The notes under the pieces were generated by a model that saw nothing but the letters and a program-made list of their open reading frames with translations, made no database searches and was not told the DNA's origin. Shown piece after piece: positions 10,774-23,584 of a stretch of 64,000 nucleotides of DNA. Where the stretch lies: assembly GCA_029582265.1 (NCBI GenBank), contig CM055817.1, positions 26,282,258 to 26,346,257 on the forward strand, given 5' to 3'. Every line of letters begins with the position of its first letter. Position 1 is the first letter of the stretch. The stretch comes from Zoroaster sp. YZ-2022 (Eukaryota > Echinodermata > Asteroidea > Forcipulatida > Zoroasteridae). The position numbers and the translations under genes were made by a program.

Positions 10774-13700
10774 TTAGGCGTATTCATCATCTAGAAATAG
10801 GAAATAAAAAAATGGTTTATGTTTAGAAATGGTCATGTGCAATTGCACAGAAACAATCATAAATTGATCGAATACATGCTCGTTTATTAAGCAATTATGA
10901 TTTGTGACGTCATTTATTTTAGTTCATGATTATTTAAATGGTTGACTTTATTTTGTCTGTCTCTGTATGATGTGTTCAGTCACAATTATAACGAACAATT
11001 GAACAAAAATACCTCTGAAGTATATGGACAATCCATTGTTCGGTGATGGCTTCTGACAGTCTGCATCAAACAGAAGATCCACACCAAACACGTATTCTTG
11101 ACCATAGCCGCTGCTGTAACACATGCTATGTCCCATGTGAAGAGACGTTTTACATCCACAGTTATCATCATCCAACTGAAGAGACTTCACGCCATGTTCA
11201 TCGCGGTATTGGAATGAGTCTTGGTCTCTTATAGGATTCTGACCTGATAAGAGAAATGCACGAAGTAAAATGCGGTTCTCCTTTGTATTTAGTAAAGGGG
11301 ACAATGGGCCAATGCATAATGGGCCAATGCAAATGTTCCTACGAGCTACGAACGCCTCATGACGACCGTGTCACTACATTTACTTTCAAATTTGAATGTA
11401 TTTGACCGCATTTATAATAAAACAATCGTGACTTTCAATTTGTTAATTGTCAATGTAGATACATTTGGCATAAAACAGGCAAATGAGGTTTAGATGTATA
11501 CGAGAATACAATGGAATGATGTATACTTTGTCTGCTCTGAAAAGAAAGAAAAAATAGTGTAGGAGACCATCACCTCCAAACATATTTGGGTCAGGACATG
11601 TCAACCGTCCCCAGGGGATCGCCTCCGCCCATGCCTAGGAGTGTGCATGCGGCAGGTTGCATGCAGAATGACAACCAACTATCCAGCTGTTAGATACAGC
11701 TATACACACAGTCTGAGTTATCGATTATAAGTATAATCTATACCTACCAATGACATTTTTAGGGTTCCACACATTTCCATTTTTTATCTGTCCCTCAATG
11801 TGATCGTGGAAAGCCTCCCATACAGCGTGAGCGACATTGTTGCTGGGATCAAATGTCCACCTTTAAGACAAACAGTTTAAGTTTTAATTATGGAACTACA
11901 TATGACTTGATTATTGTGTTTTTGTCATGAAGTCATAATTATTTTGGTTATATTTTGACTCATATTTACTGACTTTTAGTGACATTCATGGTTCACCAGC
12001 CATACGCTGATGAGGAGGTTTCGAGGTTATTTCAACTTATTTTCCGCATTTTCGTGGTAAATACAATTATTGGGAACCAATATAGCCGCCATTTCGTGAT
12101 AATAATATATATTTGTATTAATAATATTCATACTGAGCAACAATATGCTGCTAAAAAATCCAACTATTGTGTTGTAATCATTTAAAGCCCATAGTTATAT
12201 ACTACTGAGTAGTCTAGAAAAACATAAATGATCACAGCTTACTGAAAGTAAATGCATGTTCACTATTGTCTCGTTAACGACACAATGGAATTAGCTGAAA
12301 CTGCAATATTGGTATAGATACATGAACATTTACCAAACGTGGACGTATACTGGCATTAACTGTAACTGATAATTATGTGATGTACATGTGTACCAATTTG
12401 GTTGAAATTTTGGCAAAATGCTATATTTTATTGAAATGGAGAGGGCACTTCAATGCAGTGAAAGACGTTTACATTAACTATGACGTTCGAATACACGGCT
12501 GTGTTAATACTACATAATTGCCGAACTCAATTCATTCCAATTTCACACGACATGATCGCTATACTTTTGAAACGGGCCTGGCATATCAGCTGTAATAAAA
12601 TACTGATTACATTACATCTAGCCACGATGGATACAATTATATTGAAATGTTTGCGATCTTGGAAATTAAAAAATATTTCATCAATCAGTTTACCTGTATA
12701 CTGTTCCCACCGAGTCTATCGCCAGTATCTCAGCACCGTTTTCTTGAAGGAAATCCGGTAGACGACTAAAACAGTAATCAGAGTTTACGTCACAGTCGCC
12801 ATTATTGTCTGGAAAAATTGTATAAAAGGATTGAACTTTAAAAAGCCACTCCGAAAACATTTCCCGTTAACATACTTAATAAGTTTACCGAGGCTTTCTG
12901 CTCCGTGCATGACCTGTTGAGGACGCACAAATATTTTTTTTAAAATGGCACTAACAAGTGCGATGAACTCACCCGTGGATAAACAAATAGTGTGGGACAA
13001 AACCTTATTTGGTTTTGCTATCAACGGATATATAATCTTGTTTTTAAAAATAAAGTTTGATATGGTCACTGTTCTCATAAAGGTTAATTTCGAAAAAAAA
13101 TGCCAAGAAGTTGCACGGTAACGGGTCTAAAACGTATTCCGTTTGCAATAAGGTTCGCTTTGCTAACTGTTCCTTCGTGAAAACGCAAATGTCGATTATT
13201 CCGAAATGTCCCATTATAGCGTACGTGCACAACAGAATATACGAGGAGCAGTTTATTTATTTATTTCATTTAATTAATTTATTTAATTTATTTTATTTTG
13301 TATTATCATTCTACTCACTGGTCACGATATGATAAACAACACGCTATTCTTTTCTGTACTCACGAAAACACATTTTGAGCTGTTGTGTTGGACAAAATAT
13401 GTTTAAATGTTTTTGTTTTGTTTTAAAGAACCATTGTATTATTTTAAAAAATCCATTAGCTGTAATTAATTGTTCTATGGCATAAGTTTGAAATATGTAC
13501 TTTCACAGATACACACAATGTACCAATATATTATAATAATTATAGATTGATGAAATTCTTGCGTCGAGGAATAAACAATTTATACGATTTTGCCTATACA
13601 CCGATGTATGTATGAAACACTGTATACTGAGTGCTTACTGCGTGTCTGTGAAAATAATCGTATAAAAATAATAGTAATTTCATAAAAAGAAAACAACTTA

Positions 13701-16700
13701 ACTCTTGATTTTCTCGTAACATGTTTTTAAATTGTCCCTTTTAGCGGTACTTTAGTGTAGTAATAGTGGAATCCTTGCTGATATTATGATCATTTACCAT
13801 CAAGAGTTTCCATGTATATATTTACCCTGCAGTACATCGGTGACTGATATTGGCCATCCGCTGTTTGCCTTGTACCACCAGAACAGTCTCCATCTAGCAT
13901 TGTCTTTATTAATCACAGGGTAGGCCACTGACCAAAACAAATTAGACCGAATCACAAATATTTAAACCTTTATTTTTGTTAAATATTCAGAAATACAATA
14001 TAAAAACATATCTATAATGAAAATTTATGTTTTTCCCATAATGATGTTTCTTCTTCGTCATATTTCTTCAACTTTTTGTACATTTTGAGAATGTAATAAG
14101 TCCGTACGTGTAAAAATATACAATTTTAACAAACCTGTAGTTTTCACTTCTGCTGTAGGTGCTTCACTAGTCGTTACTTCAGTCGTCACAGGCGTGGTGC
14201 TTTGTTCAGTAGTCGTCTTTGATGTAGTCTGTATTTCAGTCGTCACAGGCGTGGTGCTTTCGTCAGCAGTCGTCATTTCTGTAGTCTCCATTTCAGTCGT
14301 CACAGGCGTGGTGCTTTCGTCAGCAGTCGTCATTTCCATAGTCTGTATTTCAGTCGTCACAGGCGTGGTGTTTTCGCCAGCAGTCGTCATTTCTGTAGTC
14401 TGTATTTCTGTTGTAGATGCTTCGGTCGTTGATGGTTCGTTTACAAACAAATAAAATTAATCATAAATACCTAAAACCCTAGGTTTTCAAATATCCATAT
14501 AGAAAATACACCGCTATCATCAATTTTGTTTTCTTGTCACTTGGCAATTTTTTTTAAAAAATCACTGAAGCGTGACCAGTTCCGCTACTGTGGGCTAAAA
14601 CAGTGGATCAAAAAGCCCAATAAATCCCGAATGAAATGATTTGCAGACTTTTGTAACTTGATACAAACATTTATTATGATATTTAAATGTACCTAAAATT
14701 ATTTTAAAAATAAATAAATAAATTTTAACAAAATTTAATAAAAAATCGGATCCGGTTTAATGGGCTAAAACAATGGAAATGTAAAAAGCATAATAACTCC
14801 CAAATGGAATGGCGTAGAGACTTGTAAGTTTTACACAAACATTTCTACCACAGTGTAGATGTATCTAAAATAATAAAATCTATATAAACTTAATGGTTCC
14901 GGTATTATCGGCTAAAACAATGGAAAATGTAAATCCCTGTAAATACCGAACGAAATGATTTACAGACTTGTAACTTGGTACAAACATTTTGATGGTATCA
15001 CAAAGTCACAGGTTCCGTTAATGGGCTAACACAATCGAAATATAAAATGAAACAGAAAACAAACAAAAAACACTATAACTCCTTAATAGAAAGGTGTACA
15101 TAATGCTCCACTATCAACTGGATTTACTAATACACGATAAGGAAGATCGGTTGTCCAGTGGTGAATGCGTCTGACTGCATTCAGCGGAAATCTTCTGTAA
15201 AAATATTTTTCCATTGTGAGCGGCCTCTAGAGGGCGCTGATACCATAATTAATTATCTTGTTTGGTGCGTCTTCCGCCAACAGACAGGTTCAGTGGAACA
15301 TGTCACAATAAGCCTCATCGGAATTGTGTGCACAATGAATTATGGGAGTCGGTTTTGGGAAAAAAGTTGTAAAGCACAAAGTCAAGGGAGGATAAATGCG
15401 GTCGATCAGAAACGTTACGTCTTTTTTTACGTATTATAGCAAAATATTTGACAAAAATATTAAGAATTGGTTAAATTACATACAAAACATTTGTATAATT
15501 AAGGAAATAATCATTTTTATTCCCAGAAACCACGCAAACGGAGGATTTCTCAGCTGATTTCTGGAGTGACAGTTATATTCTAATTTGCTCGTCGCACTGT
15601 ACTTTTTAGGCAAACTCGATCACTACTAACGGCCGAGAAGGTTCGTACCTTATTTCTTTTAGAAATAGTCTCCCTATCGACAAAAAATATATTATTGCAT
15701 ATAAATTAAAGGATGGTAATAAGTAGAAAACAGTACCTTGTGTCACTTGCTTTTTTGATAATCAATTGTTATTATTTGTTTGTAATTAGCGGTAGGAACA
15801 ATAATTTATTTCCGTTTGACAAAAGCTATCATTAAAACAATATTAATCCCGAGGGGATTAAAATAGGCAAGTCTCATTTCAGATCACTTATTCACTTATT
15901 GTTATTACATAAATCAAAAATCACTTACCGCATTTCAGCCATTTTCGAATCTCTTTGGGGTCGGTGCTGATCAGAAAGGAGTCATAGTAGGTCACATTGA
16001 AGTGTCTACATGGTGTCTGAGTATTCATACCACCGAGTTGAATCTCGGTACACTGACATGGATCCTCAACTGGAATTAACCAGCGGTATATATTGTTTGA
16101 GTTGGGATCTGGTTCTCTTTCTATAGAGCAGATCATACCTAAGCAAAAAAATATAAAAATAAACACAAAGTTTGACAAAAATTACAATTATTGTGATTCA
16201 TAAAATAATAAACTCGACATGTTTCATAATCAGTTTGATAAATGGTACAGTTGTGATTAATGGAACAATAAGCCCCACAAATCCAGATGTAATTATACCA
16301 AATAGACCAAACAATGCTATTTCAAAAACCGTGTGATAAATTTCACAATTGTGATTAATGAAGCTAGACGAAAATGTTTGTGATATTACAAACACATAGG
16401 TGTTCGAGTTTTGTCAGGGCAGTGATGATGACGGCAGAATGTTTTTTAAAGAAACTTTGCATTATTATTTTTGTTTCATATTAAAGAGTACCCTGTAAAA
16501 TATGATGTGGTTACCAACGATGATTTGTTTGAAGTCCATTTCAATGATTTGAACTTAATCACATTATTTATTCTTGAAAAAACAATTCGAATGTGAAAAA
16601 TAATTGTTCTGCTACATAAGGGTCAATTTTGGTTCGGAAATTCTTTGAGAGAAGGCATTTATTTCTTTGGCGAGTTTTTACAACCCGTTTTCGTATAGTT

Positions 16701-17522
16701 CCAGATACGAATTGTGATTTTGACGAAACCGTCGTCCTCGCTAATAATGTACGAGTTTGAAAATATTTTTTTAAATATTAAACTTTGACTTCCGGTTTGG
16801 ACAGGAAATAAGGTCAAACTGGGGTCACCTTTGTGTAAATATTTTATGGCAATTAACAATCTATACAATGGTGGAAAGATTGTGAATTTACCCCTTGTGG
16901 TTGTTGAGATATGATATTTATATTAAACTTTGACTTCCGGTTTGGACAAGAAGTAAAGGTCAATTTGGTCAATGTTTTGGTAAATATTTTTGACAATTAA
17001 CAATCTGTACAAAGGTGCACAAACTGTAAATTTACCTCTTGCGGTTGTTGAGATATGATTTTTTTAAAATATTAAACTTTGACTTAAGTTTGGACAGGAA
17101 GTAAAGATCAAATTGAGGTCATGTTTTTGTAAATATTTTTGACAATTAACCATCTGTACAATGGTGCAAAAACTGTGAATATACCTCTTCTGGTTGTTGA
17201 AATATGATTTTTTTTTAAATATTAAACTTTGACTTCCGGTTTGGACAGGAAGTAAGGTCAGATTTGGGTGACGTCTGTGTACGAAAAATCACATAATTTA
17301 AGATCTATAACATGGTGTAAATATTGTGAAAATATCTTTTGTGGTTCATGAGATTACATTTTGTGAAATATTAAACTTTGATTGAGTGTAATTCGATATC
17401 TGATGACCTCACTATGACGTCACAACTGAAGATGCAACTACATGTTAAGATCTAACTATGTGTGAAGTTTTAAGGTGATGTGAACTCCGCAACTATGTTT
17501 TTTGTCTCTGTATATGTTTCAC

Positions 17523-17553
<31 letters not shown>

Positions 17554-17733
17554 AAGAAGAAGAAGAAGAAGAAGAAGAAGAAGAAGAAGAAGAAGAAGAA
17601 GAAGAAGAAGAAGAAGAAGAAGAAGAAGAAGAAGAAGAAGAAGAAGAAGAAGAAGAAGAAGAAGAAGACACAGAAGAAGAAGAAGAAGAAGAAGAAGAAG
17701 AAGAAGAAGAAGAAGAAGAAGAAGAAGAAGAAG

Positions 17734-17764
<31 letters not shown>

Positions 17765-18015
17765 GTTCGCGCTGTCGCTCGAACACCTAATAATAGGTTG
17801 GTTTCAGGGGCAAATGTGTTGTGTTAGGAATAAGTAGTTCATTTGTGGCATTAACACATATTCCATTTTCTGACTATTTGAGACTGTGGAGAGTGGAGAA
17901 TAGTGGATTTGCTTATTGACGAAACATAAGAACAAATAAAGTAGAGCTTACCTTCAGTACTATTCGCATGTAGAAAAAGTGACAGAATTACCAGCATTCC
18001 CACACAAAAGGCCAT
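10774..18015 (-). CDS. gene A: eight-exon secreted protein with Thr-rich stretch, 378 aa
   Basis: Exons in gene order: 18015-17952, 16138-15929, 14419-14135, 13927-13826, 12808-12694, 11860-11748, 11243-11013, 10790-10774. All introns are GT-AG, the phases agree throughout, and the exons sum to 1137 bases. The layout is signal peptide (1-21), a Cys-containing module (22-91; EPDPNSNNIYRWLIPVEDPC), a Thr-rich mucin-like stretch (92-186), then a conserved C-terminal region (187-373). That region has LFWWYKA, GDCDVNSDYCFSRLPDFLQ, NGAEILAIDS, NNVAHAVWEAFHDH, SLQLDDDNC and VFGVDLL. It ends DDEYA-stop. Most junctions are phase 1, typical of extracellular modules. The exon 3 acceptor (CCGAAG) has a weak pyrimidine tract but is the one that fits the phase. 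I do not recognise the family; a secreted or matrix role is inference. Confidence 0.75.
14135..14419 (-). repeat. 57 bp coding tandem repeat in exon 3 of gene A
   Basis: The exon codes 19-residue units of the type STTPVTTEMQTTEMTTADE. Four TTPVTT blocks are present here against two in gene B. The exon is 285 bp against 171 bp, a difference of exactly two 57 bp units. Dense Thr/Ser with Pro suggests O-glycosylation (inference). Confidence 0.85.
14565..15050. repeat. intronic tandem repeat, unit about 130 bp (intron 2 of gene A)
   Basis: Three to four diverged units each contain GGTTCCG, then GGGCTAAAACA(A/G)TGGA, AAATGATTTGCAGACTT and TACAAACATTT. The matching intron of gene B (33725-34200) has the same array, so it predates the A/B duplication. 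Confidence 0.75.
16640..17385. repeat. intronic tandem repeat, unit about 150 bp (intron 1 of gene A)
   Basis: Four to five units contain TTAAACTTTGACTTCCGGTT, GGACAGGAAGTAAGGTCA, GACAATTAACAATCTGTACA and GGTTGTTGAGATATGAT. Intron 1 of gene B is only about 440 bp and lacks the array, so it was gained in A or lost in B. Confidence 0.8.
17526..17762. repeat. (GAA)n triplet repeat in intron 1 of gene A
   Basis: About 78 GAA units with one short ACACAG interruption near 17668-17673. On the gene sense strand it is TTC. Poly-Arg, poly-Phe and similar frames across it are artefacts. Absent from intron 1 of gene B. Confidence 0.97.
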
Positions 18016-18114
18016 TGTGAAAGCTGTTCAAGTCACCAATGTAGACCATGAGTCGACTCCAAGGAACTGGCTGTTGCAAGTTATCAACGTTGTAGATTAC
18101 ACTGAAATCGAGTG

Positions 18115-18120
18115 TATATA
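18115..18120 (-). promoter_or_regulatory. TATA box of gene A
   Basis: TATATA on the minus strand, about 95-100 bp upstream of the gene A start codon, leaving room for a 5' UTR of about 65-70 bases. The same box is extended (TATATATA) at the same place in gene B. The 5' UTR block GTCTACATTGGTGACTTGAA is shared with genes B and C. Confidence 0.55.
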
Positions 18121-18129
18121 CACACAGGA

Positions 18130-19450
18130 TCTTGAGTAAACACAATTTATTCGGGTGTCAACAGTACACAGGACACAATATTGTTGGTCAAAACCCAGTA
18201 CAGAATCAGAAAATAAAAATCCCTCTCAGAAAATACACAAAATGTCTAGATGTAAGTCTACTCAATATGAGCTCCAACCCTATACTGACTAAGATCTATT
18301 TCATTTCTCAATATCAAAGGCCCTTGCGTGTGGCCAAATTTGATTGGTTAGTTACCATGACGTAATTGCCGTATCTAACGCAATGATAGACAGCGCGCAG
18401 CGTGTACGCGCACGCACGTACTATATGGAAGATTTCAAGAACACTTGGATCAATATATATTTAATCAAAACCCTTTGTTGTCGTATTTCATATACGCGTG
18501 AAATATAATGAAGCGTTAAAGGTGCAATACCGTCGCGATCAGAGCAGACTTCCAATACAGCATGAAATCGGTGTCTTAGTTTAAGATGAACACAGTGACT
18601 GAAATTACTGGCCCATTTATGCAACAGCAACAGTAATATGACCTTATAATGCGGGGGTATTATTTTAAAATAAACACTCCGATTCCATGCCCTGTTGATC
18701 AGCACATTATTGTGACATAGCATAACTCGCTCCATCCACTCGGTAAAAAAAGCAACAAACGGGTTGTATTAAATTAAAAGATGGATGATGTACATTTCAT
18801 AACATGCGTGTAATTTGATATCAGCAACCGGAGTGGTACAATTACAATAGGTGTCTAAACTATAGTGGTCAAAGGTGTTTATATTTGGTAAGTTGTCAAA
18901 CATTAGAATGAATACTAACAATGTAAATATATTTTCACTAGTATCACAACAACATGCTGAAACTTTCACAAGACATTTTAGTTAATAACCGAATTTTGGT
19001 GGTTAACTATTTTTAATGACTCTAAATATATGCAAACAAAATCCGAATCATCCTTGGGGAAACGCGTTTTTCATCAGGAATATTAGGAATAAAAATGGCC
19101 GCCAGCAAGTACACAATATACATGAAAAGGAATGTATTTCAGACACCTAAATTTGCAAATTAATGTTTTGGTCCAATTTGGGAAAATGCAATGCCACTGA
19201 AAAATAAATTAAATGTAAAAAATGTTTTGGAAATTGCCTTCAAAATAGCGAAATAAACTCGGGCAATACATTTTTAACAAGAAAATAGTAAACGACAATT
19301 ATTATGCACTCGTTTCTCCTTAGTGCAGGGAAAACCATGACAGCAGACCTTATTATGTGTAAAAAAATACAGTGTATAATTAATTGGTTTACGGTCAACT
19401 CACTTGCTACGTGCCTTTTGATGAGTCTTAGCTTGTACGCCCATTGTTAC
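18130..19450. repeat. upstream DNA of duplication unit A
   Basis: No gene seen. About 18130-19140 matches 35740-36680 and 37525-37670 upstream of gene B, and about 19160-19440 matches 47130-47410, on the far side of the transposon insertion. This fixes the right limit of the unit near 19450. Confidence 0.7.
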
Positions 19451-20130
19451 AAATCTTAATTACCAATCACTCAAATACGATCAATAACGAGACTGCTTGG
19501 AATCCAAGTACTGACGACGTTGTTTAACTCGATAGCGTGACAAATAACATAGGCATTTTTATCACGGTCATTTAGTCACCCCCCAATCCCCCCTCCCCCC
19601 GCCTCCAAAAACGAAAACAAAAAACAACGAAAAAATATATATATATATTTTTTCCCTGTTATTATTACTATTGTGTTATTATTGATATATTTTGGCAATG
19701 AGACGATGTCCAGTTGCAGCCAGAATTGCTTGATGGATTTGAATTCTACCGTGCCATGTTTTAAACGACTTTTTTTCTACAGAGTGATATGAAAGTTTGC
19801 CGATTTTATATCTCCTTATTGTATAAGCATTTTATTGCTTTGAACGATTACGGGTGTCATGGCAACCATGACACCTATTTATTTTGAACAAGTCAAATTG
19901 AGCGTCCACTGTCTAGATGTAAACACAAGATTAGTGAAACTGAAATACATTGAATATAATGGCTTTTATTATTTTTTTCAACTTTCTAGAGCCAAGTTTA
20001 GTCATAAGAACACTTCCAATGTATTCTGGAAATCAAAGATGACCGCCAAAACATTCAAAAACAAAATCGCCCAATATGTAAATTTTCAACATAAATAGTG
20101 GTAAATAAATAACATTTTGGTACAAAATTA
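19450..20130. other. spacer between duplication units A and B
   Basis: A C-rich tract (CACCCCCCAATCCCCCCTCC, 19576-19595) and an AT stretch lie here. An open frame of 79 residues at 19859-20098 has no recognisable similarity. No supported gene. Confidence 0.35.
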
Positions 20131-21444
20131 TGTGATACTATTACCCAATAGCGCCCTCAAGGTGTGGTCTCGGTGACGACACTCACATGTACTTAAAACA
20201 ATATCTGTACCAAGTTTGATGGCCAACGGGTGAACAAGTAAGGACAATTTTATATCAACATTCATTAAACGGTACTGTAGCGCCCTCTAACAACTATCCA
20301 TTGAAATTATTATGACATGCGATAGGTCTTGTTGCATTAAGTTAAATGAAACTCTGCTGCTGGACAGATTTAAAACGGAAGAGGATGTCCTCCAATGTAT
20401 GGTTTAGAAGTTCACCTAGTAAGAAATAATTTTTTCAGACATAATTATCTTATCCAGTAACAACGAACAATATTGCCATCCAATACGTAAATAGTTAAGT
20501 CATTGAGTGCAAACATACATTCACGTTGAAAGAAATGGTAACTAATATGGAGGTATATAAAGGTTTCAAATATAATGCACTATGTTGAATACAAACCAAC
20601 TGTACGCCTTATTTCACTGAAATAATATTACAAAACAAAACTGTTTGACTATTCCTTAATACAATTTATTATTTCCATTCTCAAGAAAAGCAAGAAAATG
20701 TATATAATTATATCTATGTAATATTAATAGGGCCTATGATATGCAACATTAGAAAACATCCGTGCTTCACGTCTGTTTTTTTACATAATGTTTGAGTATA
20801 GGTTTATCAGTCCTAGGGACACAATAAACTGCCTACGGTATATTTGTTTATATCTCCAGAACGCATTGACTAATCACGCTTAAATTGTCCGACTTTTCTT
20901 GAATATTCTTGGGGACAGGTCCAATTTAATTTGCACTTTTTGGTTATTATTTTTTGTCATATTGTAAAACACTGAGAACATTGAGTCATGTGACGAATTC
21001 CATTGCATTCTTGGGATGCAATATGGTCGCCATTGAGTTTATCTGTCCTTAAAAATAAATCCCAATTTTGGGTAAAAATTTTCATGTTTTTGGGAGTAAA
21101 ATTTACCAACTTTTTAATTATAGCGCCCCAAACGGTGATGTAATTGCTGTCACATTGGTGATTGTACTGAAGACAACACCTGTGTCAAAATCCATGATCA
21201 AGGGATGCAAATTAAGGAAATTATTGGAATAATTTTGGGAAAGTTACCAACAAATGTGCATAGCGCTGTTAATGGTAACCTGTGAAAATTTATGTGACTT
21301 AATTCGATAGTTCCTGTCGAGCTAAACATACCTACTATATGTAGAAAGTAGAAAGTGATGTCAACATGGCTACAGAGTTGTGTATAATCTTTTAAAGTTC
21401 AACAATTCATATTTCATATACCGTTTTAATTTAAGTAAAACTTG

Positions 21445-22085
21445 TAGCTTTGCATGGTGAGGAGGATAAGTAAGACTAATTGCGGTGACACCATGTGAAA
21501 TTCTCAATTGAGTAGTAATTAGTTCTGAAAAGAACTGGAGGTACAACTTGACGTTTCGATCAGTATGCTCTGATCATCCTCAGGAGAATGCCGGACTCTG
21601 GGAAATGCTGCTGCTTAAGTAGGCTGCTGGAAGATTACGCAATGACAGGATGCTGGAGGATTAGTTCGTTGAGGCGTGCAGGCGGGAACTGTTGAGTCTG
21701 GGATCCTAGGAGTTGGGGGAAGGAGTGTGTGCTCACTGAACCGAATCAGTTGTTGACAAGCACGGGGGGGAGGAGGGTGGTTAATTTAGGGAAAAGGAGA
21801 TCCCTCAGTCTGGGGTGAGTTGTGGACATTGGATATAGAAGATCCTTCAGTCTGTAGTAGTGGTCGCAAAATATCGCTGATGTAGAAGCCCATGTCCTGT
21901 GGCACAGTGTCGTGTTTAACGATCAAGATGGCCTCTCTGATGCATCTGGTGTGCCATGTGTCGATGGGTGTGATGAGTTGGGCTACCTGCCAGTCGATTT
22001 GGTGGTCCTTGATGTGCGAGTGCTTGACGATGGCTGACTTCTCAAAATCTCCTCTGCGGCCGTGCGCTTGGTGTTCTTTCAGTCT
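21445..22085 (-). mobile_element. Penelope-like retroelement, 3' end with GIY-YIG coding remnant
   Basis: On the minus strand an open stretch from about 22085 to 21793 codes about 95 residues: RLKEHQAHGRRGDFEKSAIV, then KHSHIKDHQIDWQVAQLI, WHTRCIREAILI and a stop. The pattern (R.KEH, SAI..H, IDW..A, W..R..REA) is that of the C-terminal endonuclease region of Penelope-like elements. Downstream is a noncoding tail with CCTGAGGATGATCAGAGCAT then ACTGATCGAAACGTC, ending near CATGCAAAGCTACAAG. The 5' parts (reverse transcriptase) are absent. Inserted in unit B only. Confidence 0.65.
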
Positions 22086-22287
22086 AATGGGGAGATTTTA
22101 ATTTAACTTTGTACCGTAGACAACAAGAACGGCTCCATCAATCCGCATGACAGAGAACCTTTACATAAGTATCAATGGATGTGTACATAAGTATCAATGG
22201 ATGCTATAACTAAATGGTGATCGTTGTATGTATACATAATGATCAAGGCAATGGAGTCTGTCTTTTACGAAACGTCAAGATTAAATC

Positions 22288-22536
22288 AAGTTGCCATAGT
22301 GACCAATCCCGAATGAAGTTGGCATAGTGACCAATGCGGTATTGGTCACTTTGCCAAATTACAAAAATAGCCAGTTAGAGCATTCGTCATTTGAATGCAT
22401 GCTCTATCTCCAAAACTGTAAGGAATACATGCACGTGGATTAGATACAATGGTAGTTCTCTTCCTGAATGTACTAATGGGCGGGAAAACTTAAAATTGAA
22501 AAAGTCGGATTGGTCACTATGGCAAATTAGGGACGA
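22288..22536. mobile_element. MITE of the TTTGCCATAGTGACCAAT family, copy 1
   Basis: About 250 bp bounded by inverted GCCATAGTGACCAATCC-type termini, with inner palindromic CCAATGCGGTATTGG and conserved GAGCATTCGTCATTTGAATG. Two further copies lie at 51292-51546 and 63302-63560. Confidence 0.75.
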
Positions 22537-23584
22537 TATGTCAACTGTAAATATTGTATTTGTAATTAAAATGCATAATTATTAAAACACTATGACGGAT
22601 TAAATATATGTTTTAATATTTTTAACAACTATTGAAATATCTAATGACTCGAAGCAAGCTTATCATGGTCTTAACATAAAATACGTAATTTATACATTTT
22701 AGCACACACCACAGTAGGTTGTCAAACATCTAATGTTTGTGATTCCATTAGCAGCCAAACCATTTTATTCTATTATTGTTTGTTCAATAAGTCAGATGTA
22801 CCATGTCAAAGCTTAGCCAATCTAATAATTATGTGATGTATTTATTTAAATAGGAAACTCATACATGACTACGACTGTTTACACACATTATTATTATGCA
22901 ATTAAATTACTGTGTCATCAAATTGTAAACATGTTTTGTCACTTGACCTTTTGCATTCTTAAAAAGCACTATTTGTTTTTAACATATCTCTCTGTAAGTA
23001 TACTTCAATTATGATTTCTAATCAAATACTAATTCATAAAACGTGGATTGAACATCACTAACACCATTTTCCCTCAACACAACACAACGTCTAAATAAAT
23101 ACATTACATTTACGGTTTTAAAGTTCTTACAAAAAAAAGAAGGTACAGCATTGTGTTTTTACCAGAAATCAACGAATTATTATCAACAAGATTACTTTGT
23201 GTTTAGTTGGTACACCTACCATTCATTCTGAACATTGTTTTTGTTCGAAGTACTTTTATCTTTGTTGTAAAACATTAAAAATATGTAACAGTTTCTGATT
23301 GTTTTTTCTCAAAAATGGAGCACCTAATTGAGATGAAAATTTCACAGGTTAAAATTACATGTTTTTTTTCTTCCAGACATTACCACAGACATAACTTGTG
23401 TGGAGCTGAATATTTTCAGTTTCACGCTATTCACTTGGCGAAAGCATACATTTTAGATGGAGAAAAGCGTGTTTTAAGTACACAAAAAAAAAAAGCAATA
23501 CCTTCCATATATTACTGTATGCCATGTGTAATAGCATCATACCAGCGACAACAATCACAAACACTCGATGTTGACATGTTAGGC

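Larger units (their letters stand above)
20130..23580. repeat. intergenic DNA of duplication unit B (downstream of gene B)
   Basis: The counterpart of 7100-10770. It has been altered by insertion of a Penelope-like fragment (21445-22130) and a MITE (22288-22536). No gene besides the Penelope remnant. Confidence 0.6.

Noticed and set aside
14194..14454. Val/Ser-rich plus-strand frame
   Set aside because: It is the antisense of the Thr-rich coding repeat of gene A.
16198..16395. Hydrophobic, membrane-like frame, also found at 35144-35347
   Set aside because: Present in intron 1 of both A and B, but the copies are too recent for conservation to mean much; no splice sites fit the phases and gene C has no equivalent.
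17480..17827. Poly-Arg and poly-Phe open frames
   Set aside because: They are translations of the GAA/TTC triplet repeat and lie in an intron.
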